Origin: Taibaiella sp. | GTDB lineage: Bacteria > Bacteroidota > Bacteroidia > Chitinophagales > Chitinophagaceae | Direction: 5' to 3' | DNA length: 64,000 bases | NCBI GenBank assembly: GCA_021740995.1 | Contig: JAIOYR010000006.1 | Span: forward strand, 1-64,000 | Part shown: positions 10,565 through 20,700 of the stretch, piece by piece | Position numbering within the stretch: the stretch's first letter is position 1 | Layout of the letters: each line of letters starts with the position of its first letter | Made by a program: the position numbers and the translations under genes | Notes under the pieces: model-generated | The model's database searches: none | Seen by the model: only the letters and a program-made list of their open reading frames with translations | Told to the model about the DNA's origin: nothing

Positions 10565-12376
10565 TTATACTGCGTTCAACTCACTGCTTACCTGCTTCAT
10601 AATATTGTCTGCAGTGATGGGCATACCATCATAGTTGAGCACAGATACCAGCTTTGCGGGATTTGCATCCAGCTCTATCATTAGCAGGCTGCGCATCTGT
10701 GCATCGCGGTTTTGGTCTATCACGAATACCTGCTCATGTGCATCAATGAAGTTCGCTACATCGCTGTTGAAAGGGAAAGCCTTTATGCGCAGTGCGTCCA
10801 GCTCTATCCCTTCCAGCCTTAGTAAATCCATAGCCTCCTCGGCAGCATACTGCGAGGTACCGTAAAATATGATTCCGCTTGTCTTTGCAGCCGCACCCTG
10901 ATACAATTGCGGTGCAGGTACATACTCCTTGCTGGTATTCCACTTTTTTATAAGTCGGTCCATGTTTCTGCGGTAAGCACCACCATCTTCGGTATAGGCA
11001 GCATATTCATCGCGCGATGTGCCACGGGTGAAGAAAGCGCCCTTGGTAGGGTGCGTACCCGGGTAAGTGCGATAGGTGATGCCGTCGCCATCTACATCCT
11101 TATACCTGCCAAAACGCTCTATCTGCTCCAGATCTTCGGCAGTAAGCACCTTGCCTCTTTTGTATACCCGGCTATCATCCCATTCAAACGGTGGTGATAC
11201 ATGGTCATTCATGCCAAGGTCCAGATCGGTCATTACTATGATGGGTGTCTGCAATTGCTCTGCGAGGTCGAAGGCATCGGCAGTCATTTCAAAACACTCC
11301 TTAGGCGTGGCCGGAAACAACAGCACGTGCTTGGTATCGCCATGAGAGGCATAGGCAGCCTCCATCACGTCGCTTTGCTGTGTGCGGGTAGGCATACCTG
11401 TAGATGGCCCCGTGCGCTGCACATCTATCAGCACTGCGGGTATCTCGGCAAAGTATGCCAGCCCCAGAAACTCATTCATGAGCGATACTCCCGGCCCACT
11501 GGTGGCGGTAAAGGAGCGTGAGCCATTCCAGCCGGCGCCTATTACCATGCCTATGGCTGCCAGTTCATCCTCGGCCTGCACTATGGCTACATTTCGTTTA
11601 CCTGTTTCGGGGTCAGTGCGGTAGTCGTCAGCGTAGCTCATAAAAGCCTCTACTACCGACGTGGAAGGAGTGATGGGATACCATGCTGCTACTGTAGCTC
11701 CGCCATATACTGCACCCAAACCGCAGGCTGAGTTGCCATCTATCATTATAGCGTCTTTTATGAGGTCGCGCCTGGCTACGCATATATCCAGTGGGTACTT
11801 AAAATTGTTGTGTACATACTCCACGCCCATTTTCAAAGCCTTTATGTTTGGTGGTATCAGTTTTTCCTTTCCGGGAAACTGCTCTGCTATCAGTTGCTCC
11901 AGCACCGGGAACTCGATACCAAACAATGCTGACAAAGCACCTACATAAATGATGTTTTTGAACAGTTGCCGCTGGCGCGGGTCGGTGTATTCCCGGTTGC
12001 ACATCTCCATGAGTGGGATTCCAAAATAAGTTACATCATCCCTTTTATAACTGCTGTTCAGCATCTTGCTGCTATCATACAGAAAATAACCACCTGATTT
12101 TACCGCAGCCACATCTGCCGCCATGCTTTGCGGATTCATAGCCACCATCAGGTCTATACCCTCTCTGCGACCCAGATAACCATTCTCGCTGATGCGCACC
12201 TCGTACCAGGTAGGCAAGCCCTGTATGTTGGAAGGGAAAATGTTCTTGGGCGTAACGGGTATGCCCATGCGGAATATAGCTTTCGTAAAAAGGAAGTTGG
12301 CACTGGCAGAACCTGTACCGTTCACATTGGCAAATCTTACTACGAAGTCGTTTACCTTGCTGGCGTTTAATGACAT
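10565..12376 (-). CDS. korA: 2-oxoacid:acceptor (2-oxoglutarate:ferredoxin) oxidoreductase, fused gamma/alpha subunit
   Basis: 603 aa; GTGSASANFLFTKAIFRMG..., MIDGNSACGLGAVYGGATVAAWYPITPSTSVVEAF, TSGPGVSLMNEFLGLAYFAEIPAV. Confidence 0.88.
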   Translation of the reverse strand: MSLNASKVNDFVVRFANVNGTGSASANFLFTKAIFRMGIPVTPKNIFPSNIQGLPTWYEVRISENGYLGRREGIDLMVAMNPQSMAADVAAVKSGGYFLYDSSKMLNSSYKRDDVTYFGIPLMEMCNREYTDPRQRQLFKNIIYVGALSALFGIEFPVLEQLIAEQFPGKEKLIPPNIKALKMGVEYVHNNFKYPLDICVARRDLIKDAIMIDGNSACGLGAVYGGATVAAWYPITPSTSVVEAFMSYADDYRTDPETGKRNVAIVQAEDELAAIGMVIGAGWNGSRSFTATSGPGVSLMNEFLGLAYFAEIPAVLIDVQRTGPSTGMPTRTQQSDVMEAAYASHGDTKHVLLFPATPKECFEMTADAFDLAEQLQTPIIVMTDLDLGMNDHVSPPFEWDDSRVYKRGKVLTAEDLEQIERFGRYKDVDGDGITYRTYPGTHPTKGAFFTRGTSRDEYAAYTEDGGAYRRNMDRLIKKWNTSKEYVPAPQLYQGAAAKTSGIIFYGTSQYAAEEAMDLLRLEGIELDALRIKAFPFNSDVANFIDAHEQVFVIDQNRDAQMRSLLMIELDANPAKLVSVLNYDGMPITADNIMKQVSSELNAV

Positions 12377-12600
12377 AGTTGCCTGAAATTGGTGAAGTAA
12401 TCAGAATTGTAAAACTGCGAAAAGTATACCTGTTGCCTTATGCCAATCTATGTTGTTGCGCCGGTCTGTAATTGCCTTACACGGGAATATCAAATATCCT
12501 GTTAGTAATATTAATAACTCTTGATGAGAAATGGAAATAGACTAAAAGAAAAAAAATAATAAATCGGGCCGAAAAACGGGCAACATGCTACACACCACTA

Positions 12601-13014
12601 TCACCTGCCACCCTCCAGCGACTTGAGTATCTTGCTACCGGCAATAGCGAACAACCCCATAGTAATGCCGGAGATAATAGCAAAAAACAGTCCCATCAGC
12701 AACATCACCTGCACTACTGAGGCGCCTGACTCAGCACTCATTTTTGCAAATTGCACAGCATCCTTCGGATGGTGTGCCATATAAACGCCTGCCATAGATG
12801 CATGCATAACCGTAACTATTGCAGAATTGAGGATGCCCATTACCAGGCCGTGGAGAAAATAAGCAACCTCGGCATACCGCGCTATAAAGTAGGCGCACAT
12901 CAAGAAAACGGGTGTGCCAATTACTGCTTCATACTTTGCCGGAATAAAGTACAATGTGATAAACCCCATAGCCACTCCCGACAAAGCCAATAAAAAAATG
13001 AGTTTCCATTTCAT
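12601..13014 (-). CDS. Hypothetical membrane protein
   Basis: 137 aa with four hydrophobic segments. Confidence 0.6.
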   Translation of the reverse strand: MKWKLIFLLALSGVAMGFITLYFIPAKYEAVIGTPVFLMCAYFIARYAEVAYFLHGLVMGILNSAIVTVMHASMAGVYMAHHPKDAVQFAKMSAESGASVVQVMLLMGLFFAIISGITMGLFAIAGSKILKSLEGGR

Positions 13015-13104
13015 TTGCTAAAAGTAAAAATTCGGCAAGGTAATAGCAAAAATTAGAATGAATACCCGAAAAAAGAGGACAGAAAAATACTTGTTTACAA
13101 AAAA

Positions 13105-13245
13105 AATAATATCACCTGCTACTTCCCAGCCTCGTCTGCAGGTTCCAATCAATTCAATATATTCGGAATACCTGACGGGGTGTATACCGTTACCATCAAA
13201 TCAGGCGATGGTGATTTTGTGGGCAGGCTGATGATAGTGGAGTAA
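13105..13245 (+). pseudogene. Relic of a T9SS type-A-like C-terminal sorting domain
   Basis: Open frame without start: NITCYFPASSAGSNQFNIFGIPDGVYTVTIKSGDGDFVGRLMIVE-stop; only the 3' end of a secreted-protein gene remains. Confidence 0.5.
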
Positions 13246-13254
13246 TGGTTTTGT

Positions 13255-15600
13255 TTAAAACTTAAAGTTGTAAGTAATAGCCGGCACTATGGGTAAGATG
13301 TATACCTGATATGCCTTTACACTGATGCCGGACGATACACTGCCCGAATTGTCTACATAGAGGAAGTAAGGATTCTTGCGGTTGTATACATTGTATACCG
13401 AGAATGCCCAGCTTCCCTGCCAGCGGCGGGGCTTGCTGTGTTGTGGCGTATAGGTAGCAGAAATATCCAGACGATGATAAGATGGTATGCGATAGGCGTT
13501 TACCTTGCTATACAACTGCACCAGTTCTCCATCTATAAAATAATAGGCAGTAGGCAATGTAATTGCATTTCCCGACCCGAACACAAACACGCTGGATACT
13601 GTCCATTTCTTATTGAAGGTATAAGTACCCACAGCGGAAACATCGTGCCTGCGGTCATACTTCAGCGGAAAGGGCTCTCCCCCATTCAGCTTCTCAAAGG
13701 TCTGGTAGGTCCAGGCAAGTGTGTACCCTACCCAGCCGGTAAATTTCCCCTTGGTTTTATTCACAAAAAACTCAGCGCCATACGCAGTGCCCCTGCCAAA
13801 CACATACTCCAGCTCGGGGTCGCGTATGGTGTTGGGCGTGTATCCCTCGCGATACTGCAACTGGTTGCGCATATCCTTGTAATATACCTCTACCGATGTT
13901 TCCAGCTTATCATCCAGGAAGTTGTGGAAGTAACCTGCCGAGTATTGTATGGCCTTCTGCGGCCGTATCAGGAAGGTGCTGGGCGCCCATATATCAGTAG
14001 GCAGTGTGGAGCCATTGTTGGATACCAGGTGTATGTACTGATAGGTCTGCGAAACACTTGTTTTAATCGATGACTTTTCATTGAGCGTATAGCGCAGATT
14101 GAGCCTTGGCTCCCAGCCACCGTATGTTTTTACAATCTTGCCCCTGCCATACTTAGCACTGTCTGCCACACCGCCTGCCGCGTCAAATGTGTAAGCAGTA
14201 TAAGGTCCCGTTTGCCCAAACCAGGAGTACCGCACTCCGGCATTTACCCTTAGTCGGTCAGTAGCATCAAAATCATCCAGTATGTATACACCCGCCTCGT
14301 GTGCATACTTTATATACGCATTATCAGGCTCCAGTTTTATGGTATCCAGTTGACCCGATATCTGATTGGGTATAAACGTATGATGCGTGTAGGCTCCACC
14401 TACTTTTATGTGGTGATTTTGGCGGGTATAGTAGTCAAAATCTGTCTTGGCATTATAGTCCTTAATACCCGATGACAGCTTTACCGAGAAATTATTCTGG
14501 CTGAAATTAGAAGCGAAATTATAATCGTTATACACCAGAGTGGTGTTGGCAAAGAGCTTATCGGTAAACTGGTGATTCCAGCGCAGTGTTGCCGTATTGT
14601 TTCCCCAGGGTATATCTGCCTTGAAGGTACCGCGCGAGTTCTGAAACTTAAATTTGTCTACACCCGTATAGCCGCTCAGGTACACCCTGTCCTTTTCGCC
14701 CAGTTTGTAGTTGGCTTTCAGGTTGGCATCATAAAAGAAGTATCCGGTATTTTCCAGCTCCTTGGCAAATGGCTTGGCCAGTACATCTATATAGGTGCGC
14801 CTGCCCGATACCATAAAGGAGCCCTTCTCTTTTTTTATAGGTCCCTCCAGCGTAAGCCGCGATGCTATAAGCCCTATTCCACCCTCGGCATGGTATTCTT
14901 TCATATTGCCTTCCTTCATAGACACATCTACCACAGATGACAGCCTGCCGCCATAGTTGGCAGGAGCACCGCCCTTTATCAGTGTTACATCCTTTATGGC
15001 ATCGCCATTGAACACCGAGAAAAACCCAAACAGGTGACCGGTATTGTACACCACGGCATCATCCAGCAGCACCAAATTCTGGTCAGGGCCACCACCACGC
15101 ACATAAAAGCCCGAGTTGCCCTCTCCGGCAGACTGCACCCCGGGCAGCAACTGCAATGTCTTCAGAATGTCTACCTCACCAAACAGCACCGGCAATGTTT
15201 TTATACGCCCTATAGACAGGCTCACTGTGCCCATCTCCGCATTCTTCACATGCTCATCCTTGCGACCCGATGTTATTTTCACCTCCTTCATCGTACTGCC
15301 GTTTACCAGCTCAGCATTGTACTTCAGGTTCGTTGTCAGATCCATCTCCAGCATTATGGGGTTGTAGCCGACATAAGAAAAAATAACGGTGTACTTGCCT
15401 GCCGGCACCGTTACCGAGTAGAAGCCATAAGTATTGGTTTGTGCACCCTGGTCTGCCTCCTTTATATATACAGTACCAGCTATCAGCGACTCGCCGGTAG
15501 CCCCATCACGCATGTAGCCGCTTAGCGACACCTTCTGTGCCGTGGCCCTCGCAGGCAATAAATAGAAACATAGTAGTAAGGCAATAGCAACAAAGCGCAT
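13255..15600 (-). CDS. TonB-dependent receptor with carboxypeptidase-like N-terminal domain
   Basis: 781 aa; VSLSGYMRDGATGESLIAGTVYIKEADQGAQTNTYGFYSVTVPAGKYTVIFSYVGY, plug GFYVRGGGPDQNLVLLDDAVVYNTGHLFGFFSVFN. Confidence 0.93.
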   Translation of the reverse strand: MRFVAIALLLCFYLLPARATAQKVSLSGYMRDGATGESLIAGTVYIKEADQGAQTNTYGFYSVTVPAGKYTVIFSYVGYNPIMLEMDLTTNLKYNAELVNGSTMKEVKITSGRKDEHVKNAEMGTVSLSIGRIKTLPVLFGEVDILKTLQLLPGVQSAGEGNSGFYVRGGGPDQNLVLLDDAVVYNTGHLFGFFSVFNGDAIKDVTLIKGGAPANYGGRLSSVVDVSMKEGNMKEYHAEGGIGLIASRLTLEGPIKKEKGSFMVSGRRTYIDVLAKPFAKELENTGYFFYDANLKANYKLGEKDRVYLSGYTGVDKFKFQNSRGTFKADIPWGNNTATLRWNHQFTDKLFANTTLVYNDYNFASNFSQNNFSVKLSSGIKDYNAKTDFDYYTRQNHHIKVGGAYTHHTFIPNQISGQLDTIKLEPDNAYIKYAHEAGVYILDDFDATDRLRVNAGVRYSWFGQTGPYTAYTFDAAGGVADSAKYGRGKIVKTYGGWEPRLNLRYTLNEKSSIKTSVSQTYQYIHLVSNNGSTLPTDIWAPSTFLIRPQKAIQYSAGYFHNFLDDKLETSVEVYYKDMRNQLQYREGYTPNTIRDPELEYVFGRGTAYGAEFFVNKTKGKFTGWVGYTLAWTYQTFEKLNGGEPFPLKYDRRHDVSAVGTYTFNKKWTVSSVFVFGSGNAITLPTAYYFIDGELVQLYSKVNAYRIPSYHRLDISATYTPQHSKPRRWQGSWAFSVYNVYNRKNPYFLYVDNSGSVSSGISVKAYQVYILPIVPAITYNFKF

Positions 15601-15619
15601 CCGGGGTGATTTTGAATAG

Positions 15620-15627
15620 CAAAAGTA
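15620..15627 (-). promoter_or_regulatory. -7 box (TACTTTTG on minus strand) of the TonB-receptor gene
   Basis: CAAAAGTA at 15620-15627, 20 nt upstream of the start codon. Confidence 0.5.
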
Positions 15628-15756
15628 AGGGAACGCAAATTATATAAAGGTTAGTATGAGCCGGACTGAAAAATTAACATAGTATGGGGAATATGGATGA
15701 AATGAAATAAATTTGTATGCGACTAATAAACCCATCAATACTAAATTGAAGTTGTT

Positions 15757-16059
15757 ATGCATACAAAGAAAATGAGAAATATACATCCCGGGGAAATTTT
15801 GAAGGAAGAAGTAATAAATGCTCACGACCTTACCATTACAACTGCTGCTGCAATGCTTGGTGTTACGCGTACTACATTATCAAACGTACTTAATGGCAAA
15901 TCTGACATCAGCCCCGAAATGTGCTACCGCATAGCAGGTGTATTTGGTGGCACACCGGATATATGGGCTCACCTGCAGACTAAGTACAATTTGAGGGCAA
16001 TGGCAGACAAAGCCAGCCAACTAAAATTGATTCCCTATAACGTGGCTGTAAGGGCGTAG
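15757..16059 (+). CDS. higA: HigA-family addiction-module antitoxin (orphan; XRE HTH)
   Basis: 100 aa; MRNIHPGEILKEEVINAHDLTITTAAAMLGVTRTTLSNVLNGKSDISPEM; no HigB-sized ORF adjacent. Confidence 0.85.
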   Translation: MHTKKMRNIHPGEILKEEVINAHDLTITTAAAMLGVTRTTLSNVLNGKSDISPEMCYRIAGVFGGTPDIWAHLQTKYNLRAMADKASQLKLIPYNVAVRA

Positions 16060-16094
16060 TTTTTATTAAACTAAAAAGCAAAAAACATATTCTA

Positions 16095-17078
16095 TCAGTA
16101 TACCAAAATAACTTTCAACTTATTTTGTTTACTGGTTGTCTCTGAATAAAGAAAACTGTACGGAACACTACTTTTTTGAGCGTCATTTATTTTCACAAGT
16201 ATGTCCCATGCCAGCCAATAATATAGATTCTCACTCATGCTCATAAATTTACGATAATCTTTTTCATCAGCAGATTCATAAACAAAGTATTGGTGTTTTA
16301 TGGGACCACAATCCACTACTGCTTTTTGTATTTCTTTTATCTGGGCGGCAGTAGCTTCGTAACCTTTGAGTACATAACTGACATCAAAAGTTAGTTTGTT
16401 TTTATGGTTTCGCAGGTGTTCTACTTTTGATGGTTTGGCCCTGTTCAAAATATTGTAGTAAAACCTCGAACTACTATACCCTGCAATTACCGCTCGCTTT
16501 ATGTATGGTAAATAAGACTGCATGTGCCTGGCATCATGCATAGCAATAATCTCTGCAAAAAATGAGCCATTTTCATACGTTGGCCATCCATTTTTTTTGA
16601 CATAATTATACAAATACTCAAAATGAAACGAGTCTGTACGCACCATTATCTGCTCTAATTCAGTACATGAAATACTGTCCTTACACCAACTCAATTTTCT
16701 ACGTGTTGTCTGATCTTCCTCCAGCATTACCTTGAATGTTTGATACGCTTCCGTTCTTTCGGTTTGGTATGCTATGGTAAATACTTTTTTGTACTCATTC
16801 TTCGTCTGCCTCGTAAGTAAGTAACCTGCAAAGCCAGAGTCTATTGTTTCTAATGTTCTATTAGTTGAAATGAAAAAGTAAGCGTCAATTTTCAAAAAGT
16901 GCCTGCTGGCATTTATACTATCACCTGCCGTTGAAAAACTATCTGCCAACTCCATGTTCCTAATAGCAGAATTTTCAATGAAAGGAGGAAGAAGAAAATT
17001 AGTGTTTGTTATTTGGGCATATGAAGAATTGAAACAGCTTGTCAACAACAAGCATAAAATAAACAGTTTACAATTCAT
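16095..17078 (-). CDS. Hypothetical secreted protein (start adjusted to MNCKLFILCLLLTSCFNSSYAQ)
   Basis: Signal-peptide-like N-terminus; ORF track start at 17135. Confidence 0.55.
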   Translation of the reverse strand: MNCKLFILCLLLTSCFNSSYAQITNTNFLLPPFIENSAIRNMELADSFSTAGDSINASRHFLKIDAYFFISTNRTLETIDSGFAGYLLTRQTKNEYKKVFTIAYQTERTEAYQTFKVMLEEDQTTRRKLSWCKDSISCTELEQIMVRTDSFHFEYLYNYVKKNGWPTYENGSFFAEIIAMHDARHMQSYLPYIKRAVIAGYSSSRFYYNILNRAKPSKVEHLRNHKNKLTFDVSYVLKGYEATAAQIKEIQKAVVDCGPIKHQYFVYESADEKDYRKFMSMSENLYYWLAWDILVKINDAQKSSVPYSFLYSETTSKQNKLKVILVY

Positions 17079-17250
17079 ACAATATTTGTTTTTCAAAGCA
17101 TCATTTAATCTACGGTGGTTACAAGACTTCATCAAGTACGAAAGGAATCCTGCATACTCTAAATATACAATTTTTCCTTTTCATATACTTTTCCTATTTT
17201 CATTACTGCGTACTCTCTATATTTCGAAAAGGACTACTCTATAGCTAAAT

Positions 17251-17616
17251 ATGAAGCGTATTAATGAACCAATCGCTTGTATCATTTTCACACTTTCATT
17301 CAGTCTGTTTGTGGGTGTTGGAGCTGTGTATTCCCAAAGGGATTGCTGCAGAGAAAAAGCTATTCAACGATTTTCTTTCCTGAAAAAAATTCATAACCCC
17401 AAAACAATCTCCCATAGTCCCAATGGCACATTTGTATTGCATAAACCCTATACCTACAAAGATAAAATCAGCTATCCACAACATGCATACGATCTTGCAA
17501 TCGCCTATTACTATATAAATCTGGATTCTGCTATCTACTATTATAGAGAAGCCACCCCCACTGGTCGAAGCGTCTCGCTTCGTCCTGATATACCGAAGCG
17601 TCTCGCTGCTGCATAA
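17251..17616 (+). pseudogene. 5' part of a secreted-protein gene whose 3' end is formed by an inverted-repeat element
   Basis: 121 aa with signal peptide; last codons (TGRSVSLRPDIPKRLAAA) are encoded by the repeat at 17558-17676. Confidence 0.5.
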
Positions 17617-17676
17617 TACAAAGTAACTGCAAAATAGTTATAATTGGTTTACGCAGCGAGACGCTTCGACCAGTGG
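17558..17676. repeat. Small palindromic/REP-like element with 22-bp perfect inverted arms and an internal third copy
   Basis: CCACTGGTCGAAGCGTCTCGCT (17558-17579) vs AGCGAGACGCTTCGACCAGTGG (17655-17676); GAAGCGTCTCGCTGC (17595-17609) matches the right arm GCAGCGAGACGCTTC (17653-17667). Confidence 0.9.
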
Positions 17677-17721
17677 TTACTTCGCTCCCACCGCTCTCCG
17701 CCCTCCGCCTCCGCTCTCAGA

Positions 17722-20700
17722 TTAAGCAGGCCTTACCGGGCTTCCTACCCAGTCACTGTCCGGCTGCAGGTTCTCGCCCTTCATTACCAGCGACAGAGCA
17801 TCCACGTTTACATCGTCGCCCATTTCGCTGTCGTAGAGTATAATGCTTCGGGCACCTATACTGCATCGCTTGCCTATTTTTATCCTGCCTACTTTCATTA
17901 CCCTGTCTTCAAACAGGTGTGTCTGGGGGCCACAATCTTCATTCATGGCAGTATCGTCACCTATCTCTACCATGTCGTGTTCGGTTATGTCGGTAGTGTT
18001 CATATACACCCGCTTGCCGGTCTTTACCCCAAACAGTCGCAGCAGTAGCGGCAGCCATGGTGTACCCTTCATATAGTCGAGCAGAAACGGCACTGCCAGC
18101 GATTCGTAGGTAGATGTTATAGCCTCGCTCAGCCACACACGGGGTGTCCACATGGGTTGCTGCTCCGGCTTGTACCTGCCCACTACTATCCACTTGAGCA
18201 GCACGGTAACCAGCAAGGTAGGCACCCCCATAAAGAACAGGTAGTAAAAAGGCAGCTCCAGTGCAATGCGCCACCAGGGCTTATCTACTATCAGATTGTG
18301 CGAGTAGGCAATAAACAAAATACTACCAATAAGGATAGTGGTCTCCGGCAAAATGATGCGTATAAACTCTACTAAGCTGCGGCCGAGTATACGGGGCGGC
18401 GTAGGGTTGGAGGTTTGTGTGGCCGGAAAGGTGCGGCTCTCCTGCCTTCGGGGCAGGGGTATAGCTGGCGACCCAAACCAATCGCTGGCTGTGTTGTCTG
18501 CCAGTTGCTTGGGCGAAGGCGGTGTAGAGAGCACACCTATCAGCATTCTTCCGGGCAGGGTGTATCCCTGTGGTATCAGCGCACTATTGCCCACAAAGCT
18601 GTTGTCACCTATCACAGTACGGTCCAGTATCAGTTGCTGCCCCCGCACATCCGACTCGCCCAGCGTTACCGCATCGGCCACAAAGGCACCCTTGCCTATC
18701 TCCAGCAGCGGATGTGTAACACTGCTGGCAGTAGATATTTCGGTATTGCTGCCCACCTTAGCACCCAGCGCACGAAACAGCAACGCCACATAAACAGTGG
18801 CATACATAGGGTGCAGCACTATCAGCGACAGGGACATAAGCTGATCCGCAAACCACTTGCGCACGTAAAACATGCTGTATATGGGGTATTTGCCGGGCTT
18901 TATGCCCCACTGCAGCACCCGCGACAGCAAGATTGTAGTAAGTGTAAAGATGATGATGTAGCTCAGCGCCAGCGAGGGTGTAACCGTCAAATAGCTGAAA
19001 TCGTAATCATCAGTAGAGTTATCCAGGTTGTGAATGATGATAATAGTAGGCAACAAGGGCAGCAACACTACCACCGGAAATATAAGCAGCGAAAGCAGGA
19101 ACAACCAGGAATAGCTACGTCTTTTGAGCGTAGACACCGGCAATGGTTGTGGCAAATCTTCAATAGCTTTTTTCTCCTTCAGCACGGCCGGACTACCCTG
19201 CCACACCTCACCGCTTTTTATAGTTTTACCTGCCGGCAGATAGCTAAGGTCTTGTAGTTCGCCCCATGCCTCAATGGTTGCCCCGCCGGCTATTACAGCA
19301 CTGCTGCCCACGTAGGCATGGTCCCCCAGATGAATGCGCCGGAGCTTCAGCATACCGTCTTCCACATAGGCATTGTTGAGTACTGCCTGCGAACTGATGC
19401 TGACATCGCTGCCTATGGTTATGAGATCTTCAGCACCCACCGTCATGGCACCCAGCTGTGCATCCTTTGCCACCTTCACACCCAGCCGCCGCAGATAGCC
19501 GCAGTAAAGCGGCGTACCATTGAGAAACTGAGAAGGGAGCAACTGCTGCATGGTCTTCACAAACCACCACCTGAAGTAGTAACTGCCCCACAGCGGATAA
19601 TCACCCTCCTTCATTCTGCCTATCACCACCCACTTCATCACTATACTGCACAGCGCAAAGAATGGCGGAATAAACAGGAACAGACACAGGGCGGTAGCTA
19701 TGGCATAGGGTATATCGTTGGTATCTTCCTTTACTATGTAGTAGCCCAGATACGGAAAGAATATCTGCACCGCAAACAGGCCATACATAAGCAGCAAGGA
19801 GAGTGTCTGTGCTGCCCAGCAGGTATAGAAGCGCAAAGGAGGAATTTTGTTAAACACCCGTTTGGCCTTTGCCGCTCCCGCAGGCTTAGACTGCCAGTGC
19901 GCTACCACTGCACTCAGCGGCCTATGCAGGTAAAGGTCTTTGAGCGATGCCTGGGGTATGTTGGCATCTTTGCGCAGGCGCGATACTACTGCCGCAGCCA
20001 GCAATGAATGTCCGCCGAGATCCGTAAAAAAATCATTTTCAGGTGTGATATTTCTGTTTGGGAAAAACTTGCGCAGCACAGCTATTACCCTGTCTGCAAA
20101 AGGGGCATCTATATCTATCACATCATCGTCTACCGGTATTACATTCTCCATCAGGGTAGCAGGTATGGGCAATCCCTTTCGGTCTATCTTACCACTCGAC
20201 AACCGGGGCAGCTGGCGTAGCTGCATGATCACAGCAGGCACCATGTAGGCAGGCAATACCTTTGCAAGCTCATCCCTTATATGCTGCTGATTCATGTGCA
20301 CAGGGTCATCGCACACCACAAATCCTACCAGGTGCTCCTGCCCGTTTATGTCTTTCTTTATAGCTACTGCGGCTGCAGTAATGTCGGTAAGTGAGCAAAG
20401 CTGGTTTTCTATTTCGCCCAGTTCTATCCGGTATCCCCTCAACTTCACCTGATCGTCAAACCGTCCCTGAAAGTCAATACTGCCATCTGCGTTTATGGTA
20501 GCTGCATCGCCCGACCGGTATATACGGCTGCCGGGCATCACATGCAGCGACTCCGGCTTGGCTACAAATTTTTCTGACGTCAACTCCGGCATATTTATAT
20601 ATCCATCGCACACACCTGGCCCGGATATAACCAGCTCTCCCTGCTCACCAAATGGCATTGGGTTCAGCTTTTCATCTACTACTGCCAGACCGTAGTTGGG

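Noticed and set aside
13438-15525. Plus-strand ORFs (211, 122, 163 aa) inside the TonB-receptor gene
   Set aside because: Antisense shadows of the 781-aa receptor
18415-20007. Plus-strand ORFs of 229-280 aa opposite the Pls/PosA NRPS
   Set aside because: Antisense shadows of a confidently identified gene; His/Gln-rich, compositionally implausible
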